Below the pieces are notes generated by a model. That model was not told the origin of the DNA and did no database searches. It worked only from the letters and a program-made list of their open reading frames with translations. 64,000 nt of DNA from Escallonia rubra (lineage: Eukaryota > Streptophyta > Magnoliopsida > Escalloniales > Escalloniaceae), in contig JAVXUO010001816.1 of assembly GCA_033065855.1 (NCBI GenBank), positions 121,504 through 185,503 of the forward strand. Direction: 5' to 3'. Made by a program: the position numbers and the translations under genes. Positions 11,591 through 22,658 of the stretch are shown here, piece by piece. Each line of letters opens with the position of its first letter. Positions within the stretch are counted from its first letter, which is position 1.

Positions 11591-13712
11591 TCGTTCTCTT
11601 TTCTCTCACATCACTCCGAAAAATGGCGGGCTTGTTACTTTTGGAGACAACTCAAATGGTAAGATCATCGGTAAAGGTAAAATTGGCACCGGCTCCATTT
11701 CTATTGACAACGTATCCTTAGTTGACGGTTTAAAGTTTAATTTGATAAGTATCAGTCAACTAATCGATAGTGGTCACAAAGTTCAGTTTGAAGGCGAAAA
11801 ATGTCTTATCAGTCATGCCTCGGATGGGAGTACGCTGATCGGTAAAAGAGATGGTAACATTTATACTCTGTCTTTTGATGCATCTGACCATTCTCGTGAA
11901 GTATGTCTTTCTGTTCAGCACAATGATATTTGGTTGTGGCATCGTAGATTAGGTCATGTTCACATGGATCTAATCAAGAAACTTCTCTCGAAAGATCTTG
12001 TCAGAGGCTTACCAAATTTGAGGTTTATCAAGGATAAAATCTGTGATGCCTGTCAATATGGTAAACAGTCAAAAACTTCTTTTCAAGCCAAAAATGTTGT
12101 TTCAACCTCTCGTCCTCTTCAACTCCTTCATTTAGATCTTTTTGGCCCTACTAGAAATGCTAGCCTTGGTGGAAAATTTTATGCCTTCGTCATTGTTGAC
12201 GATTTTTCAAGATACACCTGGGTTCTTTTTTTAACTCGTAAAGATGAAGCGTTTGAAAATTTTTTCAGTCTTGTTAAACAGCTTCAAAATGAGAAGGAGT
12301 TGAAGCTTGTCAAAATTCAAAGTGATCATGGCGGTGAATTTGAAAAATATTTTATTCCTTTTTGTATTCAAAATGGCATTTCACATGAGTTTTCTGCCCC
12401 TCGGACACCCCAACAAAATGGAGTTGTTGAGAGAAAGAATCGTACTCTTCAAGAAATGGCCAGAACTATGCTTCAGGAAAACTCTTTGCCAAAATATTTT
12501 TGGGCAGAAGCCGTCAACACTTCCTGTTACGTATTGAACAGAGTACTCATCAGACCAATTCTTGATAAAACTCCTTACGAATTGTTCTCAAATCGAAAAC
12601 CAAAAATCGATTATTTCAGGGTTTTCGGGTGCAAATGTTTTATTTTGAACAATCGTGAGAATTTAGGAAAGTTCGATGCGAAATCTGACGAGGGAATATT
12701 TCTTGGTTATTCATTAAAGAGTAGAGCATATAGAATTTATAACCGTAAGTCTATGACCATTGAAGAATCTATGCATGTTGTATTTGAAGAATCTAATGTT
12801 GAAAAATCAAGTAAGATTGCAGGAGATGATGATGAAGAACTTTCCATGGATTTGAACAATAAACTTAATGTCTCCTCAACTGAGGGGGAGTGTTCAACTT
12901 CTCCCAACAATAACGATGAAACTCTGCCACTTCCAAAAAGTTGGAGATATTCTTCTAGTCATCCATTGGAACAAGTTATAGGCAATGTGGAACGCGGAGT
13001 TACAACTCGGTCTACGGTAAATCTCTTCTGTAAGGATTTTGCTTTTCTTTCTCAATTAGAGCCTAAAAACATTTCGGAGGCTCTAAATGATTCTGAGTGG
13101 ATTCTTGCCATGCAAGATGAATTGAATCAATTTGAGCGAAGCGAAGTTTGGACACTAGTTCCGGCTCCTGTTCAACAAAAGGTCATTGGAACTAAGTGGG
13201 TTTTTCGAAACAAACTTGATGAAGATGGCCGTATTGTTCGTAACAAAGCTAGACTAGTTGCTCAAGGATACAATCAAGTCGAAGGGGTTGATTTCGATGA
13301 AACTTTTGCCCCTGTTGCACGACTTGAAGCTATCCGAATTCTTTTGGCATTTTCATGTCATTTGAACTTCAAACTTTTTCAAATGGACGTGAAAAGTGCT
13401 TTCTTGAATGGGGTAATACAGGAGGAAGTTTTTGTTAAACAACCTCCCGGTTTTGAAAATGAAAAATACCCCAATCATGTCTTTAAACTGAAAAAGGCTT
13501 TGTACGGTCTGAAACAAGCTCCTCGAGCTTGGTATGATCGTCTCAGCAGCTTCCTCATTGATCATGGATTCTCTCGTGGCAAAGTCGATACTACTCTCTT
13601 TACAAAAACTCGTAGTTCCCATATTTTAATAGTTCAAATATATGTTGATGACATTATTTTTGGTGCCACTAACAATGATCTTTGTCAAGAATTTGCAGAG
13701 AATTTGAGATGA
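11523..13712 (+). pseudogene. pol: Copia pol, first part: protease, integrase, RT up to YVDD
   Basis: Open for 729 codons in the frame after gag. Order: aspartic protease with [12 protein letters not shown] (about residues 12-23); GAG-pre-integrase/zinc region with [20 protein letters not shown]; integrase core with HLDLFGP, SDHGGEF and [10 protein letters not shown] (D,D,E catalytic set); then RT with [37 protein letters not shown] and the active site YVDDIIFG near the end. It stops at 13710-13712, just past the active site, because of a frame break; the missing C-terminal part continues in the frame of the next entry. The ATG at 11523 is just the first in frame and need not be used. As it stands the polyprotein is cut in RT. 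Confidence 0.9.
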
Positions 13713-14572
13713 GCATGATGGGTGAACTTACTTTTTTTCTTGGACTTCAAATCAAGCAGTCCAAAGAAGGAATTTTTATCAATCAGTCTAAGTACACTCG
13801 GGAACTTTTGAAAAGGTTTGGCTTGGAAAATGCTAAACCTAGAGGTACTCCTATTTCCCCCAGCGTCAATCTTATCAAAGATGAAAATGGTAAAGATGTA
13901 GATAGTAAACTTTTTCGTGGTATGATTGGCAGTTTACTTTACCTTACTGCATCTAGACCTGACATCATGTTTAGTGTTTGCATTTGTGCCCGTTTTCAAG
14001 CCTGCCCCAAAGAATCTCATTTATCTGCAGTTAAACGTATTTTTAAATATCTCTCTGGCACTCTAAACTTAGGTCTCTGGTATCCTCGTAATTCTTCAAT
14101 AGATCTAGTTGGTTTTTCAGATTCTGATTATGCGGGTTGTCTTGTTGATCGTAAGAGTACTAGTGGCACCTGTCAGTTTCTCGGCGATGCTTTAGTTTCT
14201 TGGCACAGTAAGAAACAGACATCTGTGGCTCTGTCCACCGCTGAAGCGGAATATGTTGCAGCTGGAAGCTGTTGTGCCCAAGTTTTATGGATGCGTCAAA
14301 CTTTACAAGATTTCGGTGTCTCTTTAGCGCTTATTCCTATTATGTGCGACAGTAGCAGTGCTATAGATATTAGTAAAAATCCTGTCCAACACTCACGCAC
14401 TAAGCACATAGATATTCGTCATCACTTTCTCCGCGACAATGTTCAAAAGGGGTTAATTGAACTTAAGAAAGTTGGCTCTGAAGATCAGCTCGCCGATATC
14501 TTTACAAAACCTTTAGCTGAATCATCTTTCTGTTCTCTTCGTCGTCGTTTGGGAATGTGCGATCTTAGTTAG
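13682..14572 (+). pseudogene. pol: Copia pol, second part: RT thumb/connection and RNase H
   Basis: Continues the RT beyond the break ([17 protein letters not shown]), then RNase H with GFSDSDYAGCLVDRKSTSG, ALSTAEAEYVA and KHIDIRHHFLRDNV, and stops at 14570. This frame is the same as gag, so the two breaks (near 11540 and 13690-13710) cancel. At the second break the expected spacing between the RT active site and the conserved ELTFFLGLQ block is shortened, which suggests a small deletion. The protein has no start of its own and could only be made as part of a fused pol. Confidence 0.9.
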
Positions 14573-14606
14573 TTTTTGCTCAGCTAATTTTTAGCTGTCT
14601 AAAATC

Positions 14607-14838
14607 CCCTTTTCAGTCGACTAAAAGTCCAGTTTCAGTCGACTCAACCCCTTTTCAGTCGACTAAAAGTCAAGTTTCAGTCGACTCAACCCCTTTTCAG
14701 TCGACTAAAAGTCAAGTTTCAGTCGACTCAACCCCTTTTCAGTCGACTAAAAGTCCTGTTGCAGTCGACTCAACCCCTTTCAGTCGACTAAAATGTCCAC
14801 TTTCAGTCGACTCAACCCCCTTCAGTCGACTAAACCCT
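14607..14838 (+). repeat. ~42-bp tandem repeat of AGTCGACT palindromes
   Basis: Between the pol stop and the env-position ORF, units of about 42 bp repeat five to six times: ttttcagtcgactaaaagtc alternating with aagtttcagtcgactcaacc. Each unit contains two copies of the palindrome agtcgact. The core agtcga is shared with the arrays in the LTRs. This may mark a subgenomic promoter, a splice or processing region, or a palindromic dimerisation signal; none is proven. Confidence 0.85.
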
Positions 14839-14962
14839 TTTGCCTATTTATATGCCACCTTTTTTCACTTTTACTTTTTACTGTTTCCCTTTTTCACTGT
14901 GTCTGTCACTTTCACTGTTTCTCTCCTCTTTCTCTTGTCCACCTGTCACTCCACGGACCCAC

Positions 14963-16990
14963 ATGGCTTCAAACCAACGCAATCAAAGTCGTCGTCGCTA
15001 CATTATTCAATCTGACGAAGACAACGATGGGTCTCCGCCTTCTACCAATGACGCGCCTGCCGCTGTCGCTGCTCCACCGCCTGCCGCTGTCGCTGCTCCA
15101 CCGCCGACCACCCGTCCTCGTACCCGTCAAGCATCCACCGCTGCTTCACGTCGTACGACCTCCGCAACTGTCCCTCCGTCATCAGCACCGTCATCTTCAG
15201 GTACTGTAGTTCCTCCTCCTCATCATGCCTCTTCTTTGTCTGCCCCTCCACCATCCTGCCCTCCCCCAACTTGCCCATACACTTCATCTTCCGATATCCT
15301 TCACATTCCCCATTTCTTTCCTACTCCCGAAGACCAACTTACATATTATACCCTTTTCGTCAATCGGGAAGTCATCCCCGGTCGCCCAAGTGACGTCAAT
15401 CTTATGACGCAACTTGGTGTTACCGCTCTGTTTGAGCGAATGGGATGTCTCTCCATTCTCTCTCCCCCCTCCACTTATTATCCTGCTCTAGTTCGCATGT
15501 TCTACTCGAATTTGCACTTTGATGCCCAACCCCCTACCTTTCTGACCTCGTATGTGAATGGGGTCCACATTCGTCTTGATGCCACCACTTTGGCACACAT
15601 TTTCGGCTTCGAAAATCAATCTTCTACCCTTGTTTTCACTGCGAACACTTGGTGTACCTCGAGTTCCTTTACCCCACTCCAACAGACCCAAACACTCTTA
15701 GGGGACCCATCTATCACTCATCCCCGTAAACCACATTTAAGTGACATGTCCCCTCTTTTTCGCGTTCTTCACCTTATTCTCTGTTACAATCTTTCGGCCC
15801 GTTCTGGCTCTTATGCCACATTTTCCTACTTAGATATCATTCTTCTCACCCATTTTCTTAGGGGTTCCCCGTTAAACATTGCCGGAATTATCATGCTTGT
15901 CATGCATGCCCGAAAAAACAAGTCTACTGCTAACCTTCCCTTCGGCCTTCTTTTGACTCGAGTCTTTGAACATTTTAATGTTCCCTTGCCTACCTCTAAC
16001 TCGGAACGCATTCTTCTTCCAAGTCATCATGTGCTCGATGAGACTTCTCTTCGTCGCGCCGGCTTCACCATCCGCTTCGATCTCTCCTCCAACACTGCCC
16101 TGCTTGAACGCCCTTCCCAGTCTGTCCCCGCTTCCATTTCTGCTCCCTTCACTGCTCCTGAAGATCCCTCAGCCCCCTCTTCTGCTTCCATCCCACCTTT
16201 TTCAGCACCCCCACCTCCTTCTCCTCCGTTCATTCCTCCTGCTCCTACTGACCCTTCCACCTCAGTTCCTCCTCACCCTGCTGATCCCTTCTTCACCAGC
16301 CCACTCAACGACTTTTCCAACCTTGATTTTGATGAATTTCTCACTTCTGATCACCCCGACCTCTCTGACACCCTTTCTCGCATCTCAACCTCGATTCAGC
16401 TTATTCTCGAATCCCAAACCACTCTTGCTGCTTCTGTAACCAATAACCACACCATTCTTCTTCAAGAGCTTGCTGCTCTTCAGCAGTCGGTTCAACATTC
16501 TTCCGCCCAGCTCCTTTCCAACCAGATAGATTTTCACAACCTCCTAAATGACCTTACTGCTAACCTTACCTCTATCCCTCTCAATCAAACCCCCATTCTT
16601 GAAAGCCTGTCACGGATGCAGCATGACCTTCACCACCAGCAAGAGGTTGCCCTTCAGGATCATCGCCGCCAGGCCCATCTCACAACGAGCATACTGACTG
16701 AACAGAACCGTTATTTGGCGCATCAGACTTTCGATCAGGCGCATGGCTTTCGGGTGACTCGTCCCGATATCTTTCCCTCTCACCATACTGGCAACTACGG
16801 GGAAGAATGGTTCTTCAACCCGCATCTTCCTTACAATCCCCCGCCGCCGCGATCTCCTCGCGTTGTTGAAGTGGTTGAAGTTCCCACCACAGATCCGCCG
16901 CCTGCTGCTGCGCCCCGTACTCGTCAGTCTGCTCCACCGCCCAATGATCCGTCATCCTCTGCCCAAGGTTCTCGCCGCCGTCGGCCCTAG
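14963..16990 (+). CDS. Env-position ORF of the Sirevirus (676 aa; 716 aa from an upstream ATG)
   Basis: A single long ORF between pol and the 3' LTR, the position of the env-like gene in Sireviruses. I prefer the ATG at 14963 (MASNQRNQSRRRY), after which the protein is hydrophilic: Ala/Pro/Thr-rich to ~residue 100, then a globular block with LMTQLGVTALFERMG, YYPALVRMFYSNLHF and LDATTLAHIFGFE that resembles the 'putative plant transposon protein' domain family. A Pro/Ser-rich linker (~370-450) and a Gln/Leu/His-rich helical stretch (~455-590) follow. The in-frame ATG at 14840 would add a 41-residue extension with a strongly hydrophobic run (FCFPFSLCLSLSLFLSS-like), possibly a signal or anchor segment. 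No C-terminal membrane segment is seen, so an envelope role is only positional inference. Intact. Confidence 0.8.
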   Translation: MASNQRNQSRRRYIIQSDEDNDGSPPSTNDAPAAVAAPPPAAVAAPPPTTRPRTRQASTAASRRTTSATVPPSSAPSSSGTVVPPPHHASSLSAPPPSCPPPTCPYTSSSDILHIPHFFPTPEDQLTYYTLFVNREVIPGRPSDVNLMTQLGVTALFERMGCLSILSPPSTYYPALVRMFYSNLHFDAQPPTFLTSYVNGVHIRLDATTLAHIFGFENQSSTLVFTANTWCTSSSFTPLQQTQTLLGDPSITHPRKPHLSDMSPLFRVLHLILCYNLSARSGSYATFSYLDIILLTHFLRGSPLNIAGIIMLVMHARKNKSTANLPFGLLLTRVFEHFNVPLPTSNSERILLPSHHVLDETSLRRAGFTIRFDLSSNTALLERPSQSVPASISAPFTAPEDPSAPSSASIPPFSAPPPPSPPFIPPAPTDPSTSVPPHPADPFFTSPLNDFSNLDFDEFLTSDHPDLSDTLSRISTSIQLILESQTTLAASVTNNHTILLQELAALQQSVQHSSAQLLSNQIDFHNLLNDLTANLTSIPLNQTPILESLSRMQHDLHHQQEVALQDHRRQAHLTTSILTEQNRYLAHQTFDQAHGFRVTRPDIFPSHHTGNYGEEWFFNPHLPYNPPPPRSPRVVEVVEVPTTDPPPAAAPRTRQSAPPPNDPSSSAQGSRRRRP

Positions 16991-17204
16991 TTTTTATTTA
17001 TTAATTCTTTGTTGTCCTGGATGCCCCCTCTTTTTGCTTTGACAAAGGGGGAGAACATGTATTAATCAATCGTTCTTCTTTTTGCATCTGTATTAAATCT
17101 GTTAATTATTTAAAGATGCTCTTTCTATTGTTCTTTTATGCGATGGTTATCTGATTAAGGGGGAGTATGTCTTTTAATATTGTCATCATCAAAAAGGGGG
17201 AGAT
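16991..17204 (+). promoter_or_regulatory. 3' spacer with polypurine tracts
   Basis: Between the env-position stop and the 3' LTR lie three purine blocks: caaagggggagaa (~17043), aagggggagta (~17157) and aaaaagggggagat ending at 17204, directly against the LTR. The last is the plus-strand primer; the earlier repeats of the same motif match the multiple polypurine tracts reported for Sireviruses. Confidence 0.75.
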
Positions 17205-18504
17205 TGTTGACTTGTTGATTTTGATGATTTCGGACTTAACTTATCTAAACTTTAATCTGACAATATTATTGAAGGTAAAACATTTCAGGTTTTATCTTAA
17301 TCAAACAAAGACATAATCTTGACATAGATGACAGAGATTGACAGAGATTTTGCACGACCTTGACAATGGACGACAAAGACTTTGGACTCAAGCTTTGGAC
17401 TACACAGAAAGATTCAAGATCTTAAAGTATATCTTTTCTTGTTTTAGTCTTTTCTTTAAACAGCCTTTCTTAAAGGATCTGACAGAAATTCTAGTAAAGA
17501 ACGAAGCCAAGTGTTTTTAGTCGAAGTCAAGTTTTTGAGTCGAAACCAAAACATTTTAGTCGAAGCTAAGACGTTTAGTCGAAGCTAAGACTTTCAGTCG
17601 AAGCCAAGTGTTTTAGTCGAAGCTAAGACTTTCAGTCGAAGTCAAATGTTTTAGTCGAAGCTAAGACTTTCAGTCGAAGCTAAGACTTTCAGTCGAAGTC
17701 AAATGTTTTAGTCGAAGCTAAGACTTTCAGTCGAAGCTAAGACTTTCAGTCGAAGTCAAGAGTTTTAGTCGAAGCCAAATGTTTTAGTCGAAGTCAACTC
17801 TTTTAGTCGAAGCAAAACATTTCAGTCGAAGGCGAGACTTTCAGTCGAAGCCAAGACTTTCAGTCGAAGCCAAGACATTTGAGTCGAAGCTAAAATGCTT
17901 TAGTCGAATCCTTCTCACTTGGCTTTTCTACCTAACTGTCCTCTATTTCCTTCCTGTATAAATAGGGAATCGGTTAGCGCATTTATTACCTTTTTCTCTC
18001 GCGCAAATTTTCACTCTGAAAAACTCTCTCATCTCAATCTCTTGCTCTCATCAATTATTTTTTGAGTGAGTTCATTTTAGAAAAAGTTCTGTGTAAGCTT
18101 CTTGGTTTTGTTCTTGAAAGAATTTAGATCTTCCCACCTAAGAAGGCTTAGCTTTACAACTTTCATTGTATATTCTGCTCAAGAAGGAGCCTGTTTATAG
18201 TACTCAAATTGTAATCTCTTTTCATTTGTAATCTGTTGGAAACCTAGGAAGGGTTTCGGATATTGTACTGAGGTTTGAGCTAGCACCCGAAGCTAGCTGG
18301 TTTAGTGAAAGGCTCGAGTAGGTCTCCCTTGTGTGGAGTGCTTGAGGACTGGACGTAGGCTGGTGGGGCCGAACCAGTATAAATCTCTGTGTTAATCTTG
18401 TTATTGCTGTATCCGTATTTACGTTGTAATCTTAATTTTTAAATTCATACCTTAAATTGAAAAACACCTATTCACCCCCCTCTAGGTGTATTTAGGGACC
18501 TACA
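17205..18504 (+). repeat. Copia 3' LTR (1300 bp)
   Basis: Nearly identical to 8305-9623, minus one 19-bp unit in the agtcgaagc array (17516-17912) and with one substitution seen near the TATA box (TATAAATA at 17957). Ends acctaca directly before the ctatc duplication. Confidence 0.95.
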
Positions 18505-18509
18505 CTATC

Positions 18510-18917
18510 ATCTGGAATCTCTGTTTCAGCCGCTGATCCTTTTCCCACTTTTAATTAACCCCATTTTTCTTTTAATTAAACCGGCCTTCGATACAAGCAC
18601 TCATACTGTCTTCATGTTCTGGGGTAGCCTTGATAGTCAGTGGCCTTTCTTGGTGGTTTTTTCTTAATCGGTGAGCAACGACACTACCGAGGTTCATCAA
18701 TATGCAAATATCGCATCGAATTCCCGTCTACATCGGACTTGTCTTTAAACAGCTGGGAACCAATCCAAGATAGCCGAATCCATGTGACTCGAACTTCTTC
18801 CTTTATCTAGAGGCGATGGAAACCCTGGACTATACACTATGAAGATTTACAAGAGTTCGACAAATCAAGTCCTACTATTGCAGCACGAGCTTCCTCTTTA
18901 GCTCGCTCCAGAAATTT
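18510..18917 (+). other. Tat 3' region continued, no clear gene
   Basis: Resumes the sequence cut at 8304. On the minus strand there are short coding-like stretches that run on from the ORF at 18951-19157, such as FLERAKEEARAAIVGLDLSN, but frames break often. An antisense gene remnant in the Tat 3' region is possible; I do not recognise the protein. Confidence 0.4.
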
Positions 18918-18950
18918 GATTTCATAGGCACTTGGAAAATCCAAGTTTAG

Positions 18951-19157
18951 TTATGCCTCAAATCTTCTCTCAATAGCCAACGCCTTCTCCCGATTGAGAG
19001 GCCAGAGCCAACGGATATAAGCATCAATCAACAATGAAGCAACCAGGTCTATACCATTAAGAAACAGCCTAACTTCTATGGAACTGTGAGTATAAAGAGG
19101 AGTGCCCCAACCTTGGGACGTAGCCTTAATCCCTAAAGGACTAAGGTATGTCACCAT
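18951..19157 (-). pseudogene. Unrecognised antisense ORF, copy 1 (with downstream continuation)
   Basis: 68 codons reading MVTYLSPLGIKATSQGWGTP.. and ending at a stop after LAIERRFEA. Beyond the stop, the same frame continues plausibly (LNLDFPSAYEIKFLERAKEE), so it looks like a longer protein with a nonsense mutation. Trp-rich and moderately basic; no motif I can name. It lies antisense in the Tat 3' region, where the Tat element at 49-63 kb carries an antisense PMD gene, but I see no PMD signature here. Confidence 0.35.
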
Positions 19158-19633
19158 ATATTAAACATTATAAGTATTTGGAGAATATGCTTATAACCGA
19201 ACTGCCTCAAAAGAATGATTAAGAGCAGAGTCCCAGAAGGCAAAGACATTGACCCCAACTTCGTGTTTTCTTTTTAGTTTATCAGAATGCATAATTTTGA
19301 CTATTAATCCGATTAGTTTGGGGTCTTCTAATAATATTAAAATTTATGAGTAAACTTGGAAAAGAAAAATATTTAAAATTCAAGGGGTTTTTAAGCAAAT
19401 TCTCCTTTTAGGGTTAATTTATAAAGATTAGCTTAATTCCCAGCCATCACAGAAAAAAGACATTGGTCAACCTATTTTATGTGAAACTAGAGAGAGATAA
19501 GGAAGCAGCTAGGGCAAGAATTTTCAAGGTAAATCCCTAGTCTCTTCTCTTTAATTTTAGCTATTTGTTTGGGTGTTTTAAATTGTAATCTTGGGTGTGT
19601 TTTAGAGGGATCTTTACGTGTAAGTGCTAGGGT

Positions 19634-19897
19634 TTATTTGTGTATTGTGTGTGCTAGGATTTCATAGGCACTTGGAAAATCCAAGTTTAGTTCTGCCTCA
19701 AATCTTCTCTCAATAGCCAACACCTTCTCCCGATTGAGAGGCCAGAGCCAACGGATATAAGCATCAGACAACAGTGAAGCAACCGGGTCTATACCATTAA
19801 GAAACAGCCTAACTTCTATGGAACTGTGAGTATAAAGAGGAGTGCCCCAACCTTGGGAAGTAGCCTTAATCCCTAAAGGACTAAGGTATGTCACCAT
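19634..19897 (-). pseudogene. Unrecognised antisense ORF, copy 2 (87 aa)
   Basis: The second copy of the ORF at 18951, made by the 740-bp duplication. Here the codon that is a stop in copy 1 is open, so the frame reads on through ELNLDFPSAYEI and then enters unrelated sequence at the duplication junction (LAHTIHK, stop). This shows that the copy 1 stop is a point change. Confidence 0.35.
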
Positions 19898-19999
19898 ATA
19901 TTAAACATTATAAGTATTTGGAGAATATGCTTATAACCGAACTGCCTCAGAAGAATGATTAAGAGCAGAGTCCCAGAAGGCAAAGACATTGACCCCAAC

Positions 20000-22658
20000 T
20001 TCGTGTTTTCTTTTTAGTTTATCAGAATGCATAATTTCGACTATTAATCCGATTAGTTTGGGGTCTTCTAATAATATTAAAATTTATGGGTAAACTTGGA
20101 AAAGAAAAATATTTAAAATTCAAGGGGTTTTTAAGCAAATTCTCCTTTTAGGGTTAATTTATAAAGATTAGCTTAATTCCCAGCCATCACAGAAAAAAGA
20201 CATTGGTCAGCCTCTTTTACGTGAAACTAGAGAGAGATAAGGAAGCAGCTAGGGCAAGAATTTTCACGGTAAATCCCTAGTCTCTTCTCTTTAATTTTAG
20301 CTATTTGTTTGGGTGTTTTAAATTGTAATCTTGGGTGTGTTTTAGAGGGATCTTTACGTGTAAGTGCTAGGGTTTATGTGTGTATTGTGTGTGTTTTTTA
20401 GGGTGAGATGTGGGTGTTTTTTAGAACAAGGCTGCTGTAGATCAGCATAAGAGTGGGTTAGGTTTTTGTTGATATCTCTTTCATTAATAATCCGATTGAT
20501 GTGTTTTTATACTTTCTGAAAACATTATTTTGTCCCCTTAAACTTTTCGGTTTTAAGTTTTTTCAGAATCTTACGTTTTGATATCGAAAATGACTTTAAA
20601 TTTAATTCACTGTAGAAGTCAAGATTTTTCTGTTTCGGGCAGCTATTTCGATTTGTCATGGAAACTTAATTACTAGTGGTATGTTTTTGAAATTTATATT
20701 TCTAAAAACCTCATAAAGTCCTCTTCAACTTTTTAGTTTTGGGTTTTCTGAGATTCGTAGTGTTTCTGCTCCAAAATAACCATTGAACAAAACTGGTCTG
20801 TACAGAGATGTGCTATTTTGATCAGCAACTTCGATTTACTGTAAATAAGTCATTACTCATTGGATTTTTGTGAACCTTATATTTCTGAAAATCCTGGAAA
20901 GTATACTTTAACTTTTTATTTTTGAGTTTTCTAAGATTCATCATGTTTCTACCTCAAAATGGTCAATATACAAAACTAGGATTTGCTGAAAATTGTTGTT
21001 TCTAGAATTACTTATCAATCCAGTGCCAAAACTTTTTTTGCCATTTCTGTACATATTTGGGTAAAATGTGAAACTATAGCTCCCATTATTTTGGTGAAAC
21101 CTTCAATGTAGAATTTTCTGAGATTTTTCTGGTCAGGTGAAGGGCCTCAAATGATTTTATTTTTAAAATAGGTTTTTGAATTAATGGGAATAGTAAACGA
21201 AATTATTTTTAGCTAAAAACTTTACAGTGATCTGATCTTACTGAGACGCTTGAGCGTCTAAAATTTTCTAGTATCCTGGCACCATTTTATATACTTTTGA
21301 AGTAGGATCCATAGCGCTCAATTTAAGGAGCGGATTGGGGTTCCAAACGGAAAATTCTCAGAAAGGTCCTTTTTGTTTGCAAAACCCACCTAGCCATTTA
21401 AAAGAGTGGTTTGAGTTATTTTTGGGGTGTAGTGGTATGTTAGGCATTAGGGGTATTTTGGGTAACTTGGCACAAGTCTGGGAGCATTTTTGGTAATTTC
21501 ATGCACTTAGGGAAAATTTAGCAGCAAGACATGATTGAGTGGCAATAAATAATATCGGTATGATTTATTGTTTAGACTCCGATAGACAAGAGCTAGGGCA
21601 AGCTTGGGAACAAGAATCAGAACTGCTTTGCTATCCAGGTAAGTACCCTGCCATATTCCTCCTTATACCGTATTTGAAAATTTTATATATTGTATACATG
21701 TTCTTAGTCAAATGAAAGCTTTGAAGTACTTTTACTGCCATGTGTTCGTGATAAATCGTTTAATGAAAACTGAAATTAAATGCCATGGAATTGTTGTGTG
21801 AGTAAATGAACCATGTTCGGTACATGTGAATGCGATGATAATTTGACCAAGTTACTGCGCCCCATATCCACGGGGGAAAGTGGATTCTGGGTCCTGGTCA
21901 ACGGGACCATACGTTGACGCACAGTACTATTGCATCGTGGTTCGCCCTTGTGTCCATAATATTGTTTATCCTGGGTGGAGGAGGGATTTTGGGTCCTAGT
22001 CAATGGGACCATACGCTGACCGCAGTATACAAGGTTCTGAATAATTGTGACAGTTCTTGATGAATCTTTTTGGTTGATTATATTCTATTTCAAGATTTCT
22101 TTCGCTGCAAGTGTATATATGTATGTAAATATGTTGAGTAATATTTTATTTTGGTGACATGGAATTCCTAATTTTGAAAAGAAAAACCCATGGCATGTTT
22201 GAAATCATCAAACCTATTTTAGGGATATGGCATGTGGATTTACTGGCCCCAGCTCACCCTTTTATAAATGTTTTCAGGTGATCACTTAGATAAAACCGAC
22301 GTCCAACAGGTAAACAAGATTGGACTCGCGGGAAATGGTTGTTAGGGACATAAGCCCTCTTAGAGAAATCGTTTATCTTTACATGTCAATGTAGTATAAA
22401 TTTTATGTTTTAGAGAATTGGTTGGAGCATTGATCTCCTTAGAGTTAATTGTGTAGTTGAAAGTATTTATGACAGTTATAAAAATTTCTAAGTGAGGCTC
22501 TTGATAGCCAATTTATTGTTATAGAATTTAGCAAGTTAGAATGAATTTTGAGTACATGTTGTAGTAAGGCCTGGCAGAGCCCTAGGTGGATGTTCGAATG
22601 GGTCTGCGGCCGGTCACGGATCTAGCACACGGGCCTACTCGTGGTTCGGGTCGTGACA
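20000..22658 (+). repeat. 5' LTR of a non-coding long-LTR retrotransposon (start approximate)
   Basis: Homologous to the solo LTR at 2421-5197 (opposite strand). Ends ggttcgggtcgtgaca at 22658, directly followed by a primer-binding site. The exact 5' edge is uncertain because a canonical start is not visible and the region is duplicated; homology to the other LTR begins around 20010 (and in duplicate around 19290). It contains donor-like caag|gtaaat (20269), a putative internal exon bounded by ag (21574-21575) and cag|gtaagt (21639), and another at 22278-22309. No protein-coding ORF. Confidence 0.65.

Larger units (their letters stand above)
8305..18504 (+). mobile_element. Sirevirus-type Ty1/copia LTR retrotransposon, recent insertion
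   Basis: Bounded by LTRs that start tgttgacttgttg and end gggacctaca, with a perfect 5-bp target duplication ctatc at 8300-8304 and 18505-18509. Order inside: LTR, initiator-Met-type primer-binding site, long gag, pol in copia order (protease, integrase, RT, RNase H), a tandem-repeat spacer, an env-position ORF, polypurine tract, LTR. Long LTRs, a large gag and an extra ORF after pol are Sirevirus features. The LTRs differ by one 19-bp repeat unit and, by eye, one substitution, so the insertion is very recent. pol is nevertheless interrupted by two frame breaks (near 11540 and 13700). Confidence 0.95.
18918..20397. repeat. 740-bp direct tandem duplication (two copies)
   Basis: Copy 1 is 18918-19657 and copy 2 is 19658-20397. 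Landmarks are offset by exactly 740 (gatttcataggcactt at 18918 and 19658; caaagacattgacccc at 19241 and 19981). Copies differ by a few percent at most. The unit joins the tail of the Tat 3' region, with an antisense ORF, to the 5' part of the following LTR, so the duplication happened after that LTR inserted. Confidence 0.9.
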
